Origin: Galeruca laticollis
Taxonomy: Eukaryota; Arthropoda; Insecta; Coleoptera; Chrysomelidae
Reading direction: 5' to 3'
DNA length: 64,000 nucleotides
Assembly (NCBI GenBank): GCA_963921935.1
Contig: OY998179.1
Span: 63,098,222-63,162,221 of the forward strand
The translations under genes and the position numbers were made by a program. A model generated the notes under the pieces. That model ran no database searches and was not told the DNA's origin. It saw only the letters and a program-made list of their open reading frames with translations. This document shows, in pieces, positions 33,546 through 46,090 of the stretch. The number at the start of each line of letters is the position of its first letter. Position 1 is the first letter of the stretch.

Positions 33546-35570
33546 CCTTACTTCGTGGAAACTACTCATATAAGTGTTTTAAATGAAACTCACTGTTTCT
33601 AGATAATTCCACAATATAATAAAAATTATTGAAAATTCAAAAAAATTGACACTTGATTTATCGAAACAATTGTTATTTTTTTAAGAATTTTCAATAATTT
33701 TTATTATATTGTGTAGTTCGCTAGAAACAGTGAGTTTTCATTTAAATCACTAATTGTTTCGATATTAAATATCATCGTCAGAATGACTGAAGTTACATTT
33801 CATTTGATGCCAACATGATGTTTAATTATTATTTTTGTCTAGACCAAAAAACGACCTACCTTGTGATTGACTTAATGTATGTCAATGGAAAAAAGAAGAA
33901 GATATGATATTACAAATATTAAAGCTTAGATAGGATTAGCCCTATGGGGATATCTTGGATATCTTTTTCCAATTAAGATCAGTATAACTGTGCAATGATA
34001 TAGACAACCAGGGAAATTATACCTTGTGATCTTCACAATTAGCACTTCAGAAGACAGTTTTAAAGTGGAGAACTCCCTAAATTTATCTGTTCATTGACGA
34101 ATCCATATTGTGGGTTTCTCAAGTGTCTTCTAATTTCCAATTCTTCAAGGAAATTCTGTCCTTGCTTCTTATCACAAATATGTAGTACTTCTAGTTCTGT
34201 GTTAGGTGTCAATGAATGATTGGTGTCAAGTAGATGTTTTGCGTAGTGGGATTGATTTGATTGATTTAATCTATATGCTCGTAAGTATACACTGTATAGG
34301 ATTTAAAAATTTCTGAGGATTTGACCCAAATATTCAGCATTACATTCTGAGCATTTAACTTTATATATATCAAACTTCTTTAATGGGGATATTTGAGTTT
34401 TTAAATTAAACAATTTTGTTCTTACGTTACTTTCTGTTTTAAAAGAAAATGTATTTGTTGCTAAAGATATTATCTTTGGAATATTATTAGAAATATTTTC
34501 TGCATATGTGATGGTTTTATAAGTTTTCTTATTTCTTTAGTTTGCTTAGGAAATATTAGTTGTAATGCCACTTTTTCCTCTTTTTTAATAGTTAGTTCAT
34601 TCATCATATGGAATGGATAACCGTTGGATGTTGCTATTCGTTTAATTATATTAATTTCTCAATTAAAATTACATTTGTTCATAGGAACTGAAAATGCTCT
34701 ATGTATCATTGAATTATATGCTGCTAGTTTATGTGACATGGGATGATTGGAACTATATCTAATAGTCACATCAGTGTGTGTTGGTTTTCTGTAAATTGAA
34801 TAATCAAGTACATTATTAACTCTTGGAGTTTTCGAATCAAGAAAACTGATTGAGTCATTCTCTTCAGCTTCTAATGTAAATTTAATTTTTGGGTGTAAAT
34901 TATTAATATGGTTGAAAAATATATCTGGTTGTCGTTCACTACCTATAAAAGAAGCTAATATGTCAACTACATATCTATACCAAAATAAAACATTTTGTGG
35001 AAAATTACTTTCAAAGATTTTTCTTCCCAAACTGTCCATAAAAATGTTTGCCGACATTGGTGATATAGGGCTTCACATTGGTAAATCTTCATTTTGTATA
35101 TAAATCTTATTGTCAAAAGTGGAATAATTCTGATTAATACAAACATCAAATAAATTAAGTATATCTGCTATTATTCCTGGATTAATATTTTCATCTTCTA
35201 GTAATTTTCTTACAAGTGTTAGACACTCTTCCGCAGACATTTTAGTGAACATATTGGTGACATCAAATGGAATGAGTTTAGAGTTATCTTGCAAGTTGAA
35301 GGCTTTTAATTTTTTTATTAGTTCTATTGAATTTTTAATTGAGTATTTACATGTATATCCGTAAATATTAAGTATATTGTCTGGTCTATTTGGTTTCGGT
35401 ATTTTATGTAATTTAACGGTTCCATTTAATTGTAATTCTTTTCGTAATCACTTGTAAAATAATTTGAAATATTAACAATATCTCTTACATTATTAGAAAA
35501 CATTTTTATTGAATCTGCTCTAAGAACTTCGCTAGATTCTATAAAGTTATATATCATTGTGGTGAAGTGC
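33546..35570 (-). mobile_element. Penelope-like element, copy 2
   Basis: The minus-strand ORF remnant (RT then damaged endonuclease) is followed by the 3' tail and a terminal hairpin. The terminal hairpin (33573-33760) has two arms of about 85 bp: AATGAAACTCACTGTTTCTAG on one side, its complement on the other. The 3'-terminal motif GAAGTAAGGGTCGAGACGG lies at 33536-33555 (complement). The 5' end stops near 35570, with part of the RT missing. Confidence 0.8.
34050..35570 (-). pseudogene. Penelope RT-endonuclease ORF, degenerate
   Basis: RT: NSIELIKKLKAF then LIPFDVTNMFTKM at 35073-35330 (FDVTNMF carries the first catalytic Asp). 34659-35057 has MSANIFMDSLGRKIF, FWYRYVVDILA and FLDSKTPR. The active site reads YVVD where Penelope elements have YVDD, so one catalytic Asp is lost. 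The endonuclease part at 34050-34650 aligns with the intact copy at 21744-22487 but is frameshifted. Confidence 0.8.
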
Positions 35571-37107
35571 CCCGAACGCCTATAATGAATCTGACAGCTC
35601 TTTTTCGAGAATAATGATCTCACCGGTCGCTTTAAGACCTCTGATCATTCTTGTTGCCAGGCGATGTTTGCGGCGGGTATAAAAAGTGCCAATAGTAGTG
35701 AAATTCGCACAAGAAGCTTGATAGTCGCACCCCCTGTACCATGTCACCAATTTTCCACTGACCTTCCCGGGCGAGAAATAGTGCCGATTGCCACTCGGAA
35801 AGCTAAGTCTTTCATACGAGGCCTGGCTCTTGCTACCTGTACTATTTCAAGAATTTCTCTTGGGATATCAATACAGATATTTAATGCAGTAGTATCTCAT
35901 TTATTTTCTGCATCCTCATGCCGTTGACGATATATCAGTTCATCCGCCTTTAGGGACAATTTCTCATCCTCTTGTGAACTCCCGAAGCTATTGGTTGACA
36001 AGAGGATACTGTTTATACCGATAGTTTTCGGTACCTTCTAGTTGCCTTTTACGATACGCTGGATATACGTTGGGACATATTTGAAGTGAAAGTAATTCTA
36101 ATTAATTAATCCAGCCACCCACCATTCGGTGTTGAAGGTTTTCCTGTCACCTGGTAGACTCGTTTGCCAAACAAATTACTGACGGCAGAGAATAATACAG
36201 CCATAGCCGTACCCACTCCACTATGCTTGATTGTTATAATTACTCAAACCACCACACCGATTCAACATCCTAAAACCACAAAATCTTGCTTCTTCAGCGA
36301 TGCAATGGAACCACCCATTACCGTCACCTTCAATCTTGCCTCAGCATTCCAAACAATCATCATCAATCTCAATTCCAGTCACTTTTAAAAATTCCAAGTC
36401 TGGTCAGTTTTAAGCAACTTCAATTTTTGACAGTTTCCAACACAACGCTTCCTCGTCTCTTTCAATCCCCACGCCGTTTTTTCTTCCTAGTCACTTCTAA
36501 TAAACTATCGACAAGCAACTTTCAACCACACGAGCGCAGCTTAGCAAGAAACAAACAAAGCACACCCAACCACAGCCTTGCAAAGGAAAAATATTTCTTA
36601 TCAGAGTCCGAATAACACAATAACTCCAAAACGCGACCGATTTTGTTTATGGAATTTCATATGTAGGTTCAGAATGTAAAAACTGATGTTACGTTCGTAA
36701 ATCAGCAAAATCTGAGGTACAGTTTTGCGGAAAATCCTATTTTATAAATTTTTCTCACTTTTCCACCCGAAATAATTTTTTCTTACGAAGAACTGAAACA
36801 TTTATTGAATTCTTCGTAATAAAAACCCCCCTAAGCAAAATTTCATCGAAATCAGAATCAAAAATTTCTTTGGGATGTTCAATCCATAGAGGGGGCCCTT
36901 CGGAATCGGATTTTTTTAAAAAATAGTTGAACTTTGATTTTTCATATCTCGTTTCGCATTATTGATGGGAAGTTGCTGTACCCTTTTTTAATAGTATGAA
37001 CACTCCTATTTCGATTTTCACAAATTTCGGTCTTTCCATTGCATAGGCGTAGTTATTATAAATTTTTGTAAGCTAATTTTTTACAATTATTTCTACTCCA
37101 GCTTCAA
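35571..37107. other. Unassigned sequence
   Basis: No gene I can support. The minus strand at 35580-36040 reads a KADELIYRQRHEDAE-like and an ARARPRMKDLAFRVAIGT stretch, possibly a gag-like remnant, but I cannot name a family. 36640-37080 has no coding content. Confidence 0.35.
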
Positions 37108-37385
37108 CACGTTGAGCCCCAGAGCGGTCCATAGGCCCGCTAGTGAAGATTCTTCACAGCCCAGCGCGGTCCCTCGGACCGCACAATGTAGTTTACTTCA
37201 GACCTTCTCCACGGCTCAAGGGACCGCATTTAAATGGGTTTTACAGTTTGGTTGGACCGTCCTGAGTCCTTGAAACATTACCCTACATTTGGTCCATTTG
37301 ATTTTTTTTATGATCTTCAACTCCATTGTAAAACAAAAAACTTACTTTTCATATTTTTTTGTTCTCTTCAACATCATTCAATAAT

Positions 37386-38663
37386 CATCATCATCATCAT
37401 ATGCAGCTTATTCAACCATTTTGTTATGGTGTAGCCTCCCTTTACATATTTATATATTCCACTTCCATGTGGGCCCATTGTTGTCTATTGCTAGCTATGC
37501 GGCCCCAAGTTGATCCTGCGAGTTTCTTTATGTCGTAGTCCCATCTTAAGTTGGGGCGTCTTCTTGGTCTTTTCACGCCTCGGGGATACCATTGCGTTAT
37601 CTTTGTGGTCCATCTATCGTCTGTCCTTTTAGCGAGATGCCCCGCCCATTGCCACTTTAGGGATCTGATTCGATTTATGACATCTATCACTTGGGTCTTT
37701 TGTCTTATCCAATCAAGCCTTTTTCTATCTCTCCTTGTTATTCCAAGCATGCATCGTTCCATAGACCTCTGCGTTACCTGGAGTTTTCTAATGATATCAG
37801 TTTTCAGGGTCCAGGTTTCACAGCCGTATGTTAATACTGGTAGTACGCACTGATCAAACGCTTTCTTTTTCAAACGGAGTGACATTCTAGACTTGAAGAT
37901 GATAGAGTTCTATCCAAATGTTCTCCATGCTAATTTGATTCTTCTGTTTATTTCTGGAAGCAGAGAGCCTGATATGTGTATTAGTTGACCCAGGTATATG
38001 TATTCCTCTACTATTTCCAGGGCAGTGTCATTAATTGTTATTTCTTGTGCGTTTATCAGTTCGTTATACATTATCTTGGTCTTACTCAGATTTATTTTAA
38101 GGCCTACTTCGTTGCTCGCTGCATTCAATTCATTTATTTGTTGTTGCATTTCGCCAGGGTTACTCGCTATCAGGATGATGTCATCAGCGAATCTTAGATG
38201 GTTCAAGTATTCTCCATCTATATTCAGACCTGTGTTGTTCCAGCCCAGTTTTCTGAAGATGCTTTCTAGTGTTGCTGTAAATAACTTTGGTGATATTGTG
38301 TCTCCTTGTCTAACTCCTCTGCTGGTGGGGAATTCTGGTGTGCCCTCATATATCCTAACTCTCGCTTTGGCTTCCCTATATATATATTTGCTAGGGTCTC
38401 AATATATGGCTTGTCGACCCCTTGTTCTGTTAGGGCATTTATTACTGCTCTGGGATATATAGAGTCGAATGCTTTCTCAAAGTCGATGAAGGCTAGTGCT
38501 AGTGGTTGGTTGTATTCTTTGGTTCGACTGACAACCTCTTTGAGGGTATGGATGTGATCTATTGTACTGAAGCCTTTGCGGAATCCAGCCTGTTCTCGTG
38601 GTTGGGCCGAGTCTAGTGTATTTTGTATTCTGTTGTGAATGATCTTTGTGAATACCTTGTACG
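37386..38663 (-). mobile_element. RTE-type LINE, 5'-truncated, with target duplication
   Basis: The element ends (low-coordinate side) in a simple ATG/ATC repeat tail, as RTE elements do. TCAATAAT flanks it on both sides (37378-37385 and 38664-38671), an 8-bp target site duplication. It is truncated at its 5' end within the RT, the usual outcome of target-primed reverse transcription. It lies in the 3' part of the piggyBac element. Confidence 0.85.
37440..38663 (-). pseudogene. RTE-type reverse transcriptase, C-terminal part
   Basis: RT fingers and palm: VFTKIIHNRIQ, REQAGFRKGFSTIDHI, LAFIDFEKAFDS (first catalytic Asp) at 38266-38663. Then, after a frame break, LRFADDIILIA (catalytic FADD) at 37910-38206, with a YLGQLI segment. 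37442-37885 holds LPVLTYGCETWTL and the C-terminal WAGHLAKRTDDRWT stretch. Two frameshifts. The LTYGCETW and GHLARR motifs place it with RTE/BovB-type LINEs. Confidence 0.85.
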
Positions 38664-38849
38664 TCAATAATATTTGATTATAATTTCTAATTTGTGCTAC
38701 CTTTACATTACCTGTACCTATTTTTAGTAAATTTTGTTTTTAAGGGTATAAAAAAAAGACAAATTTGAAAAAAAAAACAGAAAAACAGAACTTTTTATTA
38801 CAAAATATACATTGCAAAAATAATTTTTATCACAATCACAATTAATTGT

Positions 38850-39800
38850 GTCTTTCCGCAAAACACGGGATACAATAGTGTAGTTTTCCAATACAAACAC
38901 TACAAAACGTAATAACTTTTTTTATATTTGATTTTACAATAATTTTTTTTTCGCAGCACCCTACACAATATCTTCACACTTTGTGACTGTCACCTTCTTT
39001 TTTCTCTAGGCAGTGGGTTTTTCTTTCTTTTGGAATCTCTTGAACAGCAACATCCGTAGTTTCTTTCTTCAGTAATTCCTTTGCTACACTGATTTCAAAA
39101 TCAGTAATTGCTATATTTTTTTGTGTTATTTTTTTTAAAGAATATGAGCAATTACGATTGCTGTACCAAATAACAGATCAATAGCAATTTTCCTGTACCA
39201 CTTCAATGTCCTTCTCGAACAAGCTTTGTAACTTGCCATTTGATCAGACAGATCTATAGAAGATTTGCCTTTGTTATAGTCGACCACGGTTCGAGGCTTT
39301 ACAATCACTCCTGATTATCTATCAATGCTTGCTGTCTCACTAGCATGCTTTGTAGAAAGGATCAACACATCACGCTTATCTGTCCATTTTAGTTTTGTTA
39401 TACCTTTCTCGTTTTCTTTGCTCTTAACTTCATTTTTCTTCAGATTCTTTAGTACAACATCATTGGGTAGTCCGTTCCTATTTTTTCTCAATATTCCCAA
39501 TAAATGGGTTTTATTTTCTAAGAACTTTTCTGCTAACTCTGAACTTGTTCTTCCTTGGCCAAGAAGATTTTCCGCCAGACTAGTCACATTTGTGGGTACA
39601 GAAAATACTTCTCCTCTTTCTTTTCCAGCATATATTTGCATATTCCATGTGTATCCCGGTCGACAGCAACGTTTGAATACTTTTATACCCTATTTGTTTG
39701 TTTTGTTTGGAATGTATCGACGAATTTGGAATCTCTCGTCAACACATACTTCTACCAGGACACACACTTATTGAAAATTTTCCTCTCCACATTTATTTTG
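38850..39800 (-). pseudogene. piggyBac transposase remnant in the TTAA-bounded element
   Basis: From the 5' side, a SVCPGRSMC segment with an adjacent conserved Asp-Glu (near 39750), a PGYTWNMQIYAGK stretch, then 39315-39641 in one frame (SSELAEKFLENKTHLLGILRKNRNGLP, STKHASET). Next is DYNKGKSSIDLSDQM with catalytic-site Asp residues near 39280, and a WYRKIAIDLLF helix. The C-terminal Cys-rich finger (38850-38990) is spread over frames. About 200 N-terminal residues are missing. The ends and this remnant agree on piggyBac. Confidence 0.85.
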
Positions 39801-40429
39801 AAGCAGCAGCTAATGCCAATTGCACTGATTTTCTCCCGCGTGAAATTATTGGCTTACTCATCTTTCTAGAACTGGGGTTCCTGCTATAGTAAACAAATTC
39901 AACTATTTGTAAAGTAAAAGGCTAGTTCAGATATAAATGAGTCATTTAGTATTGTCTACTACGCATATTTCTGAGTTTCCAAGTTTTAAGTCAAAATAAA
40001 CTTACCAGATAAGTAAATATCACCTCACCCAAAAGCATCTCTTTGTTCTCAAATAATATTTTTCAAAACATCGTACATTTTTGTACACTTTTACACAAAA
40101 GCATGAATATCGTTCAAAGGATAAAAAATCAAACAAAATTTTGTTCCAGTTTTTACATATTGCAAGTAGGGTGTAACTTCAAAGAAAAATAATGAAAACA
40201 GTTGTTTCGAATGAAAAGTGCAAAAAAATGATGTTTTTTGTGTGCGGTCCTGGGGAAAGTTTAAGCGGTAAACTTTCGGGCCCAGAGCGGGCCTATGGAC
40301 CGCACTCAAAGAGCATAATTTTTTCGCACTTTTCATTTCAAATACATTTTTCCTTGAATCCACACCACATATGGAGTGTAAAAACGCAGAGAAAATTATT
40401 GGGCCAATGGGGAAGTTTATCAGTTTTGG

Positions 40430-40602
40430 TGTTTTTAAATGAAACTCGAGGTCTCTAGTTAATTCCACAATATAATAAAAGTTATTGAAAGTTTTCAATA
40501 ACTTTTATTATATTGTGGAATTAGCTAGAGACCGTGAGTTTCATTTAAAAACACTAATATGAGCATATTGCACGAAGTAAGGGTCGAGACAGTTAATTTC
40601 AT
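40430..40602 (+). mobile_element. Penelope terminal hairpin, standalone insertion 1
   Basis: A near-perfect palindrome of two arms of about 62 bp (40430-40494 and 40495-40557), followed by the Penelope 3'-terminal motif GAAGTAAGGGTCGAGACAG. It is flanked by TATCAGTTTTGG (40418-40429) and TATCAATTTTGG (40603-40614), a 12-bp target duplication with one mismatch. It lies close to the right end of the piggyBac element. Confidence 0.8.
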
Positions 40603-40633
40603 TATCAATTTTGGCTGGGACTCAACGTGTTAA

Positions 40634-42555
40634 TCCCGTATATTGGCTACAAATATAAACTGGAAGAATTCAAATATGGTAAGTGATTGACTTGCATATT
40701 TCCTCTATCTAATGGCGTGAGAAAGGAATCATCGATATTCAACACAGTTTCGTAATTATAGAATTTTTGTATGGAAGTGTGTTAAACATTTTTCTAAAAT
40801 TTTGCGCTTCTTACCGAAAAATGTTGGTTTACAGTGAATGTATAGAAAAGTTTATGCAGCTTATGCGAGGAACCCATTTTTTTATTCAGTTTCATCAAAT
40901 TTCTCTTATTTTTCATGTAAAGTATTAGGAAAAAAAATGTTGGCTGTAAACTGATAGCCTCGTTACATAAGGTGAAGTCATGTGCTGGGTACATTAACAG
41001 GTTAATAATAGAAGCCCTTTCTCACTCAAATATGATAATAAATGTGATAACTTTTTGTTAATCAATAATAGTTGGAATGTTTTGGGTACTCGATCTCCAT
41101 AGCGGAATATTTGGCTGGCGTCATCACACCATACCTATATTTGAAGTTTCAAACTTGAACTTTGCCTCCTAATAATTTCAATTAACCACTTTCACCGAAA
41201 CATGTTCAATTTTATGAAATCAAATTTCTCTATAAAATTTTATACATGTTTCAACGTTCAATCAATTTAATAATACCCTTTTATCTAATGCTGTACAAAT
41301 GTACTCATCTTGGTAAATTGCAATAACCTTAGTTTAATTATTAAGTGCTTTTGTGGAGAATTGAAGTGTGATTATTATTTTTTGTCCTTATAGTATGTTT
41401 TTTGTTTCTAAGCAAAATATATTACTATATCAACTCAGTGTGAACATTATTCCTTATTTAATGAATATATTGATTTGATTCATTCAAGATTTGTGAAAAA
41501 AAAGTGACTATAACTCATTCTGATCACATTTCTTGAATTTGAAAAATTATAATTGATATTTAATTACACTTTAACTAATGTACCTGCATTTAGTACTTAT
41601 CTAATAAAATATCTTATTCACGCCTATATCTAATTCAACCGACCATGCATTATTCAATTGCATACGGTATTTTTTAGTAACTTATGATACAAGTTACTTG
41701 ATGTGGATTTGTAGAATTTTATTACTCAAAATTGTAAAATGAATACGAATTATCTTGTCGAGTGGAGGGTGATGAAAGAAGTAATGGACAAATTAAAAGT
41801 GTTAGGACTGTGACAAAGTTGCACAAAACGTGTCATAACAGTGACTGTGAAGAAATTGCAAAGAAGATAATCTTATTGCAATGTTTTTTTTATTTATTTA
41901 AAAGTTTTTATAACGACGGGTGGGATAAATTTAAACACAAGTTTACTCACTTAATTCATCCATTCACTCAACAATTCACTACTTTATATCAACTACACAG
42001 TTTATTCAGTTCATCTAATTTATATAAACACGTCTCTATTATTTATTTAATTAGACTATTTACTTATTCACTGTTTATCTCACGAGATCAAATTATAAAC
42101 TAACTTCTACCGTTGGTCGGCAGTCTTTGTATATTAAGTGCCTTTCATTCCGTAACATTCAAGATTGGGGTTTACAAAAAGAATCGCCTCCCTGAAAAAG
42201 GTCAAGATAAGACAGGTCACAAAAAATAATGGTAAAAAGTTCGAAGAAAGTCCTGCGCATTCGCCAAAATTTTAACTTTCTTAGAATGAGTTAGATATGG
42301 CGCAAATTGTGCATTAATCAACAAATGTGTAGCCTTAGTTTTGTTAATTGACTAGTTCCTGACAATGAATATACAGTGTCAAGATTATAAGCCTGATATG
42401 AATATTTGAAGAATCAATTATGGTCACATCCTTCTCAATTTCTAACAGTTTTGTCATGTTATGAGAAAAGTTCTTTGATAATAAATACTTTTCTTCTGAT
42501 TGTTCAAGGTTCTGTAGAACCCAGAGGACATTTTATAATAAATAATAAAATTACC
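40634..42555. other. Unassigned AT-rich sequence
   Basis: No gene recognised. The frame at 41762-42103 is a low-complexity, Phe/Leu/Ser-rich translation without a motif and is not called. Confidence 0.4.
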
Positions 42556-42850
42556 TATATCGACCCTTACTTCGTGGAATGTACTCATATTGCTGTTTTA
42601 AATGAAACTTACTGTTTATAGATAATTCCACAAAATATTGAAAAAGTGTTGAAAATTCTAAGGAATTAGACAATTGTTTCGATATTAAATATAATCATCA
42701 GAATGACAGAAGTTACATTTCATTTGAAATTATATTACAAATATTAAAGCTCCGATATTATTAGCCCTATGTAGATATCCTGGATATCTTTTTCCCAATT
42801 AAGACCTGTATAACTGTGCAATGATATAGAAATAACTTAAGAAGTCAGGG
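42556..42850 (-). mobile_element. Penelope 3'-tail fragment
   Basis: Matches the 3' tail of Penelope copies 1 and 2, including CGACCCTTACTTCGTGGAA at 42561 (the 3'-terminal motif, complement), one arm of the hairpin, and GGATATCTTTTTCCCAATTAAGA near 42781. The second hairpin arm is missing here. Confidence 0.75.
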
Positions 42851-43519
42851 TAAAACTGGAAAACTTGTGACGTTTATTTTCCCTTCGTCCCGTACTTACG
42901 TAGACGACTAAGTACCTGTACACGTCACAATTGACACCCCAAAACTGCCGACTCAAGTTTTCTTTTGGGCGCCAGACTTTTAGCGTGGATAACTCCACAG
43001 CCCTTCGAGCCCAAAACTTTCGTGGGGTCCGGAGAGCAACAGATGGAAGTACGGAAAATTTCAGGGGTGGGACTATAAATTACTGTAGAAACCAAGTAGC
43101 CGTAGACTTATTTTTTTTCAGATCTTTATTGTTCGTCTATTAACACGTGATAACTGAAGCCAACGGTAATAACGGACTATTACCAAGTTATGATTAAAAC
43201 TACAATAACTCCGTAAAATTGTATATTCTGTAATAAGGTAGACTCAGAAAACAAATCGACAAAATTAAGTTTCACCAAACTTATTACCGCCTGTTAACAA
43301 GCTAACTGGTATCCAAACTAGTAATATACACTAGGCAGAATATAGGCGATCAAATGTAGAACGGTTCATGTACAATGCAAATCAGAAAACATATAATCAT
43401 ATACGGACTCAGCGGTTTTATAATTGGGGTTATCGTATGCAGTATTACCCAAAATAGTGCACGGGGTTAATCGGTGGCTTGACGAAATTTGACAAAAAAT
43501 TCCTATAAACAAACTCAAA
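42851..43519. other. Unassigned sequence
   Basis: No gene recognised; the frame at 42931-43143 carries no motif. Confidence 0.4.
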
Positions 43520-43829
43520 AAACCCGAGAAGGTCAACGACGAGCTAAAATCTCTAGCAGGATTTATTTAATTCCTTAGCAATGCGTTCGAATCACCCAGT
43601 GATCAAATATAATTCTAAAACCAAGTAGAAATCCTATTGACTAAATTAGAACGGCAGGAACAGTAAGGAATTTCAATAGAATCCGAGAATGTCTGCGAGA
43701 AGTTGAAATTCCAACCAGAATTTATTTAATTCCTCAGCAGGCACGGGCAACTGTGGAGTATATAAGGATAAACTAGGTGCGGATGATGAAATAATGGAAG
43801 CATAAACGAAGAGATCCTGGAGGCAATTC

Positions 43830-44780
43830 TGTGAAATTAACAGGATTCTCGAAAGGGACACTTCTAATAAAGTAGGCTCTATCCAGTTGCCGAGTGGAGA
43901 GTACACATACTCAGAGGAGGAAACTTTAGAGTGCACTTTCCATGCTCGGCAAGGATAGACTCAAATTACGATAGCGGACCAGTAGCCAAAACAAGGGTTA
44001 CCAAAGATGACTGGATACTAACAAATGAGATTTTCAGACCCGATCTTACTAGATTCATTTGAGGGAACTGACATCATCATGAGCCCTTTAGTTCTGATAT
44101 TACGCAGTAGCCATGGTTTAGGGTATATACCAATTATATGTCAGAGTCAAGGGTGGTGTTCATTCTCAAACCAGGGAAAGAAACCTATACCCAGGCCAAA
44201 TCCTACAGATCAATCGTTCATGGTGGATGCCATGGAAAAAAGTGAAACAAATGCATCTTCGAGAAGATGTGCTTAAGAGCATCCCTCTACACAGACTATA
44301 ATGGGCTTATCAGGCAGGGAAATGCGGGGAAGCTGCCCTGCATAATTTGGTCTCAGGTTTCGAAAGGAGTTTGAACCAAAAATAAATAGCCCTTGTGGCA
44401 TTTTTAAATATCGAAGGTGCTTTTGATAACACATCTATGTCGTCAATAAACAAACCCCTCGAAAAAAAGGGAATGAACAATACCACATGCAGATGGATAA
44501 GATCCGTGCTTTAGCATAAGAGTATATCTGCACGCATGCATTATACAACGTACACCGTCAGGACAACTATACGGTGTCCTCAAGTTGGAGTACTTTCAAC
44601 ACTATTGTGGATAACTTGATATGCAGGCTAAATGATCAAGGCATATGGACGTACGGTTTCGAGGACGACCTAGTGATTATCACCAAGAGGAAATTCCCGG
44701 AGATAGTCGCGAATGTTTTACATGAAGCACTATGAATTGTTGAAGGCTGGTGCCTTAAAGAGGAACTTACACTCAACCCA
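43830..44780 (+). pseudogene. Outer LINE reverse transcriptase, N-terminal part
   Basis: SWRQFCEINRILER and GSIQLPSGEYTYSEEETLE give the pre-RT domain. Scattered RT pieces follow: an IVEGWCLKEELTLNP segment and a catalytic box reading FEDDLVI (family FADD or YADD), so one residue is changed. About six stops or frameshifts. The RNase H part lies in the third block (WFTTD near 51430, FQAETIAA near 51530). Confidence 0.75.
44768..44780. repeat. 13-bp target site duplication, left copy
   Basis: TACACTCAACCCA, identical to 49426-49438. It marks the boundaries of the inserted LINE. Confidence 0.95.
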
Positions 44781-45151
44781 GGCGGGGTTGGTTGTAGGCT
44801 TGTCATTGCTTTGTAGTTGGTTTGCTTATTTGCTTGCATGCGCTTGCTTGTCTGCTTGTGGGTAGCTTTCTGCAGTCCAATGGAGGAATGCAACCATCGA
44901 GTGTCTGCCTCCTCGTGGCACCGCTGGATACGTTAGCACTGTTGATGATCAGTGACAGCAGTGTTTACCAACCAAATGGCACTCCAACGAAACCCAAGCT
45001 AAGGTGTAAGGAACGTGCCGATGGCTGAATGGCGGCAGGGTATGCGACCGCGAACGTCCCCCTGGGCGTAGCAGGCGACACCCCCTTGCATATAGCCTTT
45101 TCCTGGCATGCAGGGCTCTGCCAGGAATGACAAATCTTTTCCTAGCGACTC

Positions 45152-46090
45152 GTGGAATCAAAAATGGATCAAGAAAAAAACAGAAAAAAACAAAACCGGA
45201 GGATGAGCAAGAACGCACACCTCCAAATTAAAAGCACCGTCGAGGTAAAGGAGTCTGCGGTGCTGAGGCAAAGAGAAGGAGGAAAGCGAGGCAGAAGGCT
45301 GGAGTCTCTACAGACACCACCAGCGCCACTCACCACTCCCTATGTAAACCTGGCAACAGCGGCCTAAAATACAAGGACAGCGATGATAGTTCCTCGTCCA
45401 AAAGAGGCCCGGAACGCGTCGCCTCCCACTAAAAGAAGCGCATCTGCTCCAATATCTCTGAGGAAAACTCTACCCGAGGAAAAAGGATACGGATGGACGC
45501 AAATACAAAGAGCTATAGCGAAGCAACTACCAGTCATCTACGGGTAGCATAGATAAGGCCGATCCATACGGTAAAATAACTACCGATAATGGAGATCTTG
45601 TCAAAAGACAACTAATGGAGGCTTTGGACAAAACGCTTATGTCCGCTTCCGAGAGTCAGAAAAAGCCACCTACCTTTGGATCATGGTCGCACTCTGGCGA
45701 AATATTCAGAGTCACCTGCAATAATGACGAAACGCTAGAGTGGCTAAAGAACACGGTTTCACACCTAAAACCATGGAAGGAGACTAAGCTCGACGTGGTA
45801 TACGTCGACAACCTCTCCCAGCTCACGAAAGCCACCCTCTGGGTCCCTGGCGAAGCTCACACTGACCTGGGTGACGAAGAGGATGTGCTGCGCCGGCTGG
45901 ACAAACCAAACCCATACCTTCGGGTGGATGCATGGTTTTCCTTCCACCACGAAGCGAAGGTCAGTCCCAAAGGACACCTTTCCGTCTTTGGTATAAGAGA
46001 CAAGGAAATGGGAGTCCTAAAAAAACGATCATTGAGGATGAGCTACGCGTTCACCTCATTGATTGTAAAAACAAAAAAATCATGGGTCTA
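45152..46090 (+). pseudogene. LINE ORF1 with DUF4780 domain
   Basis: The N-terminal part (45152-45600) is basic and Ser/Thr-rich and crosses several frames. 45615-46090 is open: FGSWSHSGEIFRVTCN, LEWLKNTVSHLKPW, TKATLWVPGEAHTDLGDEE, HLSVFGIRDKEMGVLKKRSL. This matches the DUF4780 family seen in insect LINE ORF1 proteins, which by position probably bind the element RNA. The reading ends near KTKKSWV. Confidence 0.75.

Larger units (their letters stand above)
37108..40629 (-). mobile_element. piggyBac-like element with nested insertions
   Basis: The terminal inverted repeat CACGTTGAGYCCCAG occurs at 37108 (plus) and as complement ending at 40629. Outside it lies TTAA at 40630-40633 and TTCAA (one-base variant of TTAA) on the left. 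A GC-rich subterminal block GGTCCATAGGCCCGC is present near both ends (37128-37142 and complement at 40286-40300). A transposase remnant lies on the minus strand inside. An RTE-type LINE and a Penelope hairpin inserted later. Confidence 0.85.

Noticed and set aside
33417..33602. Plus-strand frame beginning MSSRHPKANA
   Set aside because: Lies opposite the LINE endonuclease fragment and the Penelope terminus; read as a shadow of those features.
41762..42103. 113-codon plus-strand frame
   Set aside because: Low-complexity Phe/Leu/Ser composition, no motif, surrounded by AT-rich noncoding sequence.
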